From Saccharothrix syringae (GTDB lineage: Bacteria; Actinomycetota; Actinomycetes; Mycobacteriales; Pseudonocardiaceae): a stretch of 64,000 nt of DNA. Under the pieces are notes generated by a model, which saw nothing but the letters and a program-made list of their open reading frames with translations, made no database searches and was not told the DNA's origin. The position numbers and the translations under genes are program-made. Shown in pieces: positions 59,290-64,000 of the stretch (positions are counted from its first letter, which is position 1; each line of letters begins with the position of its first letter). The stretch spans positions 10,865,571-10,929,570 of the forward strand of contig NZ_CP034550.1 of the NCBI RefSeq assembly GCF_009498035.1, read 5' to 3'.

Positions 59290-59303
59290 GTTTCACGTGA
59301 AAC
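59290..59303. promoter_or_regulatory. parS site 5
   Basis: Perfect GTTTCACGTGAAAC between the divergent NUDIX gene and the phosphatase pseudogene. Confidence 0.9.
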
Positions 59304-59326
59304 GTGGCGAGGGGAAGGGGAGTGCG

Positions 59327-59758
59327 ATGTACGCGATGCGACCGGGGGCGCTGAGCACCATGGGGCACCCGGAGAGCGTCGACCACGTCCGGGCGTTGGG
59401 GGCGGACGTGATCGTGTGCGTCCTGACGCGGGAGGAGTTGGCGTAACTCGACCTGCTCGACGCGGAGGAGGCGGCCCGCGAAGCAGGCATGGCGTTCCAC
59501 TGGATCCCCATCCCCGACTTCGGCGTCCCCACCACACCCCTGACTCCGGACGCCGTACTGAAGGACATGCAAGCCAGCCGCCACGTCCCGGCGCACCACT
59601 GGGGCGGCATCGGCCGCTCGTCCCTCCTGACCGGCGCACAGCTCGTGATGGACGGCGCGTCCCCGTCAACGGCGTGGCAGGCGATCGCCGAGGCACGCGA
59701 CCGGGACGTCCCGGAGACGGACGAACAGCGGGCGTGGCTGACCACCTTCGCCACCCAG
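59327..59758 (+). pseudogene. Dual-specificity/tyrosine phosphatase-like pseudogene
   Basis: The frame begins YAMRPGALSTMGHPESVDHV after a good Shine-Dalgarno (AAGGGGAG). It reads IVCVLTREELA, then meets an in-frame TAA at 59444-59446, and continues in the same frame LDLLDAEEAAREAGMAFHWIPIPDFGVP. A single Glu-to-stop change explains the break. Further on, the signature HC-x5-R loop reads AHHWGGIGRSS, so the catalytic Cys is His. Two independent lesions indicate a dead gene. The frame then runs without a stop into the start of the methyltransferase remnant. Confidence 0.78.
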
Positions 59759-60308
59759 CACCACTGGGACACCCAGGCGGCCACCTTCGACGAAGACCCC
59801 GACCCACGGCCTGCGCCCACCCGCCGTCCGCCAGGCGTGGACCGACCTCCTCCTGCCCCTGTTGCCACCCGCGCCCGCGGCAATCGCCGACCTGGGCTGC
59901 GACACCGGCAGCCTGACCGCGTTGCTCACCGAGGCAGGCCACGAGGTGCACGGCCTGGACCTGTCCCCCCGAATCATCGAAGCGGCCCGCGCGAAGGTGC
60001 CGGGCGCCAAGCTCCACCAGGGCGACGCCGCAACCCCACCGTGGCCCCCAGCCACGTTCGACGTGGTCCTCGCCCGGCACGTGCTGTGGGCCCTCCCCGC
60101 CCCGGCAACCGCACTCCAGCGGTGGCGCACCCTCTTCAAGCCCAACGGCCAACTGGTGCCGGTGGAAGGCCACTGGTCAACCGGCGCCGGGTTGACCGCG
60201 GAGGATTGCCTGGCACTGGCGGGCCCCGGCCATCTGCGGCGGCTGACGAACCCGGCGCTGTGGGGTCGCGAGGTGACGGACGAGCGGTACCTCGTACTGG
60301 CGCGGTAG
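59756..60308 (+). pseudogene. SAM-dependent methyltransferase, frameshifted
   Basis: The N-terminal part QHHWDTQAATFDEDPD is in one frame. After an extra C in the run at 59803-59805 the homologous sequence continues in the next frame (HGLRPPAVRQAWTDLLLPLL, then IADLGCDTGSLTALLTEAGHEVHGLDLSP). The SAM motif reads GCDTG, where class I enzymes usually have GCGTG. The rest is intact (FDVVLARHVLWALPAP) to the stop. An internal ATG at 59862 could still make a 148-residue protein lacking the N-terminal helix. It is probably inactive, or a sequencing error if the extra C is false. Confidence 0.72.
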
Positions 60309-60499
60309 CGGCGGGATGCGGGGCGCCACGCCCCTCAGCGGCGGCGGGCCCAGCGCGAGATGGCGGGCGTCAGCGCAGAAGCGCGACGGGGGAGAGGGCA
60401 GGAGCAGCGGCGTAGAGGTGCACCTGGGGCAGATGCCGGGACGCTGAAGGAGGCGCGGAAGGGGAGACGGGCAAGGCCCACAGGCAGAGCATCGGGCAG

Positions 60500-60680
60500 G
60501 CAGCTATGGGCATAGGGGGAACGGGGTATCGGCGGCCAGAAGCGCGGGCGGGTGTCAGGCACGGGCAGGTGTCTGGTGCGGGTGAGCGTCAGACGCGGGC
60601 AGGCGTCGGGCGCAGATGGGCATCGGGCACGGATGAGCGTCGAGCGTGGTGTCGGCATAGCTGGGCGCCGAGCTTGGCGT
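60500..60680. repeat. Irregular G-rich short repeats
   Basis: Phrases built on gggca(c/t)gg, gcgtcgggcg and gatgagcgtc recur about every 20-25 bases. Copies are degenerate and unit boundaries are unclear. Confidence 0.45.
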
Positions 60681-61135
60681 GAAGCCGCGGGGTGCCAACC
60701 GCAGGGGCACGAGGCTGCAGGGCCGTGGGCCGTGGGCCGTGGGGCATGTGCCGGCGGGTGATGCGGACAGGGGTGGGGTGGGCGCAAGTAGGTGTGGGGG
60801 AGGGGCGGCGAGGGCTGGCGGGGTGGGGTGGAAGTGGGCGGGGGGGGTGGAGGTTGCGGAGGTGCGGTGGTCGGGTCGGGGTTCCTTCATATTCAACCGA
60901 GTCCAGAGACCCCAGGTTTCGTACATTGATCACCGCATCGGGTGACCCGTACTGCTAAACCCGCACGTCAGGTCCTTGCCCCAGTCCTCCCACCGCTGCA
61001 CCGCCTCTCAGCCAACTCCACCATCAGCTTCGGTGCCGGACCGACCACCGCCTCCCACTACCGACCTGCCTTCAGCCCATCGAACCACCATCAGGCCACC
61101 GCCGCCCCACGCGCCCACCCGCACCCACCAAAACA

Positions 61136-61172
61136 AAAGACCCCGATCCCCCAACAGGGAGAACCGGGGCCT
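61136..61172 (-). terminator. Terminator of the rpmH-rnpA-yidD-yidC-jag operon
   Basis: On the minus strand GGCCCCGGTTCTCCC pairs imperfectly with GGGGGATCGGGGTC around TGTT, followed by TTTTGTTTT. Confidence 0.75.
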
Positions 61173-61188
61173 CCTGGCCACGCCCAAC

Positions 61189-61731
61189 TCAGGGCTTCGG
61201 CAGCACCACCACGCGGCGCTGCGGCTCCTCGCCCTCGCTCTCGCTGTGCACCCCCGCCACGGCGGCGACGGCGTCGTGCACGACCTTGCGCTCGAACGGC
61301 GTCATCGGGTGCAACCGCACCTTCTCACCACTGGCCAGCACCTTCTCGGCGGTGGTGCGGCCGAGTTCGGCCAGTTCCGCCCGCCGACCCGCGCGCCAGC
61401 CGGCGATGTCCAGCATGAGCCGGCTGCGCACGCCCGTCTCCTGCTGCACCGCGAGCCTGGTGAGCTCCTGCAGCGACTCCAGCACCGAGCCGCGCGGACC
61501 GACCAGCTTCTCCAGGTCGTCACCGCCGTCGATGCTGACGATCGCACGACCGGCCTCGACGTCGAGGTCGATGTCGCCGTCGTAGTCGAGCAGGTCGAGC
61601 AGTCGTTCGAGGTAGTCCCCCGCGATGTCGCCCTCTTGGACGAGCAGGTCCTCCGAGTTCCCCGACCGCGCCGCCGGGGCTTGCTCGGCCTCGGGCGCGT
61701 CCACGTCGGCCGCCTGCAACGTCTCCGACAC
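61189..61731 (-). CDS. jag: KhpB/Jag family RNA-binding protein
   Basis: A 180-residue RNA-binding protein. An acidic N-terminal segment (1-40) precedes a KH-like domain (IDGGDDLEKLVGPRGSVLESLQELTRLAVQQE) and an R3H domain (LHPMTPFERKVVHDAVAAVAGVHSESEGEEPQRRVVVLP). KhpB pairs with KhpA to bind small RNAs and mRNAs, affecting division and envelope genes in Gram-positive bacteria. GTG start 18 bases after yidC; GGAGAGG upstream. It is the last gene of the operon. Confidence 0.93.
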   Translation of the reverse strand: MSETLQAADVDAPEAEQAPAARSGNSEDLLVQEGDIAGDYLERLLDLLDYDGDIDLDVEAGRAIVSIDGGDDLEKLVGPRGSVLESLQELTRLAVQQETGVRSRLMLDIAGWRAGRRAELAELGRTTAEKVLASGEKVRLHPMTPFERKVVHDAVAAVAGVHSESEGEEPQRRVVVLPKP

Positions 61732-61749
61732 GATGTCTCCTCTCCAGGG

Positions 61750-62817
61750 TCAACGACGCTTCTTGTTGCCCTGCTTCTTGCCCGCGGATCGGCCTGGGCT
61801 CAGGCCGGGAATCTCGGTGGACGGCTTGGCGGTCCCGGTGGACCCGCTCGGCACGTCGTCCTGCTTGGCCGGCTCGTCGGCGGCCGACGGCTGGGTGGCC
61901 TGCTGCTGGGTGGCCTGCTGCCGGGTGACCTGCGACTGGGCCGCCGGCTTCCGCTGCTGCGGCTTGACCCCGGGCTTCGGCTTCTGGCCCGGCTTGGGCG
62001 CGAGCGCCTGGCGCTGCGCGGTCGCCTCGACCTTCTTGGCCTCTTCCTCGCGGTCGATGCGGTGGTAGACCACGTACTGCTGGCCCAGCGTCCACGCGTT
62101 GTTGCTCAGCCAGTACAGCAGGATCGCGACGGGGAAGAACAGGCCGCCGACCAGCACGCCCAGCGGGAAGATGTAGAGCGTCAGCTTGTTCATGATCGCG
62201 GTCTGCGGGTTGTCCGCCGCGGCCTGCGTCTGGCGGCGCACCGAGTGCCGCGCGGTGAAGTGCGTGGCGATCGACGCGACGATCATCAGCGGGATCGAGA
62301 CGAACAGCACCGAGTTGCGCGAGGTGGCGAAGTCGGCCAGCTGCTCGGCGGGCATGGTGATGAACGTCGACAGGTTGGCGCCGAACAGCTTGGCGTTGAC
62401 GAACGACTGCACGCCCTGCGCGTCGAAGAAGTAGACCTCGCCCCAGCCGGGCTTGAACGAGCGCAGCACGTGGAACAGGCCGATGAACACCGGGATCTGC
62501 ACCAGCATGGGCAGGCAGCCGCCCAGCGGGTTCACGCCGTGCTCGGCCTGGAGCTTCTGCATCTCCTGGGCCTGGCGCTGCCGGTCGTTGGCGTACTTCT
62601 TCTTGATCTTCTGCAGCTCGGGCGCGAACTCCTGCATCTTCCGCATCGACCGCACCTGGCCGACGAACGGCTTGAACAGCAGGGCGCGGAGCGTGAAGAC
62701 GAGGAACACCACGGCCAGGGCCCACGCGAACCCGCTCGACTCGCCGAAGATGTGGCCGAACACCCAGTGCCAACACCACAGGATGAAGGACACCGGGTAG
62801 TAGATGAAGTTGAGCAC
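61750..62817 (-). CDS. yidC: Membrane protein insertase YidC
   Basis: A 355-residue insertase of the YidC/Oxa1 family, inserting membrane proteins with or without SecYEG. Five conserved helices include FAWALAVVFLVFTLRALLF and FPVAILLYWLSNNAWTLGQQYVVYH. The hydrophilic-groove Arg is in LRALLFKPF. Between them lies the coiled-coil hairpin (KKKYANDRQRQAQEMQKLQAEHGVNPLGGCLP). The C-terminal 90 residues are a basic Gln/Pro/Lys-rich tail (KKQGNKKRR end) that may contact ribosomes. The GTG is three bases after yidD. Confidence 0.96.
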   Translation of the reverse strand: MLNFIYYPVSFILWCWHWVFGHIFGESSGFAWALAVVFLVFTLRALLFKPFVGQVRSMRKMQEFAPELQKIKKKYANDRQRQAQEMQKLQAEHGVNPLGGCLPMLVQIPVFIGLFHVLRSFKPGWGEVYFFDAQGVQSFVNAKLFGANLSTFITMPAEQLADFATSRNSVLFVSIPLMIVASIATHFTARHSVRRQTQAAADNPQTAIMNKLTLYIFPLGVLVGGLFFPVAILLYWLSNNAWTLGQQYVVYHRIDREEEAKKVEATAQRQALAPKPGQKPKPGVKPQQRKPAAQSQVTRQQATQQQATQPSAADEPAKQDDVPSGSTGTAKPSTEIPGLSPGRSAGKKQGNKKRR

Positions 62818-62820
62818 TAG

Positions 62821-63093
62821 CTACTCCTCGGCAGGAAGGTCGGGGACCGCGTTCCGCCTGGGCGGGACCGGGTCCAGGCCACCAGGGTGCCAGGGGCCGC
62901 AGCGGCCCAGCCGGCGCAGGGTCAGCCAGGAGCCGCGCAGCGCACCGTGGACGGTCAACGCCTCCACCGCGTAGGCACTGCAACTGGGGTGGAAGCGGCA
63001 GGTCGGGGGCAGCGCGGGCGAGACGAACTTCCGGTAGAAGCGCACCGGCAGCAGCAGGAGCCGCACGGCGGGGCTCGCCTGGGTGGTCGTCAT
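62821..63093 (-). CDS. yidD: Membrane protein insertion efficiency factor YidD
   Basis: A 90-residue protein with a short amphipathic N-terminus ([21 protein letters not shown]) and the signature [20 protein letters not shown], then [18 protein letters not shown]. It assists YidC-dependent insertion. ATG overlaps the rnpA stop by four bases, and yidC begins three bases after it, so all are coupled. Confidence 0.95.
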   Translation of the reverse strand: MTTTQASPAVRLLLLPVRFYRKFVSPALPPTCRFHPSCSAYAVEALTVHGALRGSWLTLRRLGRCGPWHPGGLDPVPPRRNAVPDLPAEE

Positions 63094-63449
63094 CGCAGCA
63101 CCTTGCGCAGCGCCGCGTCGAGGTCGCGGCCGAGCTCGGCGCTGTCCGCGTCGGCCGACGGTGCCAACGCGCGGACGACCAGCGAAGTTCCGGGCGGGAG
63201 CAGGTGCAGCCGGTCGCGCGCCACGTGGCGCAGCCTGCGGCTGACGCGGTGGCGGACCACCGAGTTGCCCACGGCCTTGCTCACGACGAAGCCCACCTTG
63301 GAGGGTTCCAAGGTGGGCTGTGCCGATGTGCTGCTGCCCGTCGGGGTCAGGACGTGCACCACCAGGCGCGGCCGACCGGCCCGGCGGCCCCGGCGGACCA
63401 CCAGGCCGAAGTCCTGGCTGCGGGTCAGCCGGTTGACCGCGGGCAGCAC
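63090..63449 (-). CDS. rnpA: Ribonuclease P protein component
   Basis: A 119-residue basic protein that binds the RNase P RNA and helps cleave tRNA leaders. It opens [21 protein letters not shown] and contains [25 protein letters not shown], the RNR motif region. GTG at 63449, 13 bases after rpmH; longer frames extend through rpmH antisense-like Cys/Pro sequence and are wrong. Overlaps yidD by four bases. Confidence 0.94.
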   Translation of the reverse strand: MLPAVNRLTRSQDFGLVVRRGRRAGRPRLVVHVLTPTGSSTSAQPTLEPSKVGFVVSKAVGNSVVRHRVSRRLRHVARDRLHLLPPGTSLVVRALAPSADADSAELGRDLDAALRKVLR

Positions 63450-63462
63450 GGTGCCGCGACGA

Positions 63463-63606
63463 TCAGGCGGACAGCTGCTTGCGGCCCTTGCTGCGGCGCG
63501 CGGCCAGGATGGCGCGACCGGCACGGGTGCGCATGCGCAGCCGGAAGCCGTGGGTCTTGGCACGGCGGCGGTTGTTGGGCTGGAAGGTGCGCTTACCCTT
63601 GCTCAC
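63463..63606 (-). CDS. rpmH: 50S ribosomal protein L34
   Basis: A 47-residue basic protein: [20 protein letters not shown] then [20 protein letters not shown] and a KQLSA end. This is the full L34 pattern with the usual actinobacterial N-terminus. GTG start with GGGAG upstream. It is the first gene of the rpmH-rnpA-yidD-yidC-jag operon, which is normally divergent from dnaA. It is easy to miss because of its size. Confidence 0.97.
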   Translation of the reverse strand: MSKGKRTFQPNNRRRAKTHGFRLRMRTRAGRAILAARRSKGRKQLSA

Positions 63607-64000
63607 GGTCGGACTCCCGGTGCTTAACTGCCAAGCAGGTCTGTGGTCGTCCCCTGCCCATCTACAGGCGCGCGAAGCAGCGCTCCGGCCAGCGGGAGAC
63701 GGTACGAGGGTACGCAGCCCGGGGGGCCCGGTTCAAATCGGGGTCGCACCCGGGTGCGGGACGCCGCCGAACCGGCACGTAAAACGCTTGCGGAGCGGTA
63801 CGCCTTGTGGCAGCGGGCCGCACCTTGTTAGCGTGCTGCCTTCGCGGGGAGGGGCGGGCAGGCGCGGGACGCCACCGCACACCGCAGCACCGCTCGGAAA
63901 GCAACCGGGGGACCGGTGCGCTCCGACTCGCGTTCGTGCACAGTTGTGGATAACTCTGTGGATGCCTCTATTCTCCGTGTCCACGTCGTGGAAGTCCCCG
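63607..64000. promoter_or_regulatory. rpmH-dnaA intergenic region with DnaA boxes
   Basis: No gene is seen in the final 394 bases. TGTGGATAA at 63945-63953 is the exact complement of the DnaA box TTATCCACA; TGTGGATGC at 63957-63965 is a near match. A TATTCT -10-like box follows near 63970. This is probably the autoregulated dnaA promoter; oriC proper would lie beyond dnaA, outside the window. Confidence 0.7.
63945..63953. promoter_or_regulatory. DnaA box
   Basis: TGTGGATAA, perfect reverse complement of TTATCCACA. Confidence 0.75.

Larger units (their letters stand above)
60309..61188. other. Non-coding, strand-asymmetric region
   Basis: About 880 bases without a convincing gene. From about 60.31 to 60.94 kb the plus strand is G-rich with irregular repeats (gggcatcgggcacggatgagcgtc, gtgtctggtgcgggtgagcgtc types). 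From about 60.96 to 61.13 kb it turns C/A-rich with very few G. The switch lies near 60950. The jag operon terminator closes the region. Confidence 0.6.

Noticed and set aside
59756..60308. Programmed ribosomal frameshift in the methyltransferase
   Set aside because: No slippery heptamer or downstream structure was seen, and the adjoining phosphatase gene carries two independent inactivating changes, so decay is simpler.
63607..64000. oriC within the window
   Set aside because: Only one perfect and one partial DnaA box are visible; actinobacterial oriC normally lies between dnaA and dnaN, beyond this edge.

Overview
The window is a very G+C-rich, gene-dense piece of an actinobacterial chromosome, immediately to one side of the replication origin. 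The right-hand half keeps the order known from mycobacteria: pcnA, NUDIX (mutT4-like), DUF6049, murJ, sigM, anti-sigma, trxB, trxA, cwlM, then parB, parA, rsmG, jag, yidC, yidD, rnpA, rpmH. dnaA should lie just past the right edge, where DnaA boxes already appear. MacRS-type signalling, a separate murJ-associated pseudokinase and an aminotransferase/ATP-grasp pair beside parB suggest a filamentous actinomycete, probably Pseudonocardiaceae (Saccharothrix/Actinosynnema-like). The family placement is inference.

Layout. 1-1.6 kb: 3' part of dnaB, interrupted in its Walker A loop by a class 3 intein. 2-4.4 kb: TetR regulator, DEDDh exonuclease-BRCT protein, and a degenerate GGDEF protein. 4.5-11.4 kb (minus): a giant secreted protein of thirteen 51-residue chaplin-like repeats, a secreted partner, and a membrane-anchored beta-helix-like protein. 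11.5-16.5 kb: AI-2E family transporter, an intact diguanylate cyclase, and a MacS/MacR two-component system with a DUF1707 protein. 16.5-21.6 kb: SDR-DUF2867 protein, threonine degradation (tdh-kbl), two duplicated tiny membrane proteins, and LysR. 21.7-24.7 kb: PTS enzyme I with a DasR-type operator on its start codon, a deleted phosphotransferase pseudogene, and ribokinase. 24.8-32.6 kb: DUF2339 membrane protein, YVTN beta-propeller lipoprotein, MMPL exporter with divergent TetR and twin operators, and a tandem pair of unknown secreted paralogues. 32.6-38.9 kb: leuS behind a Leu-codon leader peptide/attenuator, SdpI-like protein, a long inverted repeat, YqgE, MFS transporter, and a stand-alone LuxR HTH. 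39-51.5 kb: the conserved pcnA-to-cwlM block. 51.5-56 kb: small unknown gene, ArsR-SRPBCC regulator, GNAT, and the aminotransferase/Ddl-like pair. 56-59.3 kb: parAB-rsmG and NUDIX with five parS-like sites. 59.3-60.3 kb: a decayed phosphatase/methyltransferase pair. 60.3-61.2 kb: non-coding, strand-asymmetric DNA. 61.2-63.6 kb: jag-yidC-yidD-rnpA-rpmH.

How the parts fit. The right half is housekeeping: chromosome segregation, lipid II flipping and its control (MurJ, pseudokinase, CwlM), sigma-M and thioredoxin redox control, and membrane-protein insertion. The 3.6-16.5 kb part combines a chaplin-like surface protein, two c-di-GMP-type proteins and a MacRS-like system. With the DasR site at ptsI this hints at developmental and surface regulation (inference). 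No CRISPR array, tRNA, rRNA, insertion sequence or prophage was seen.
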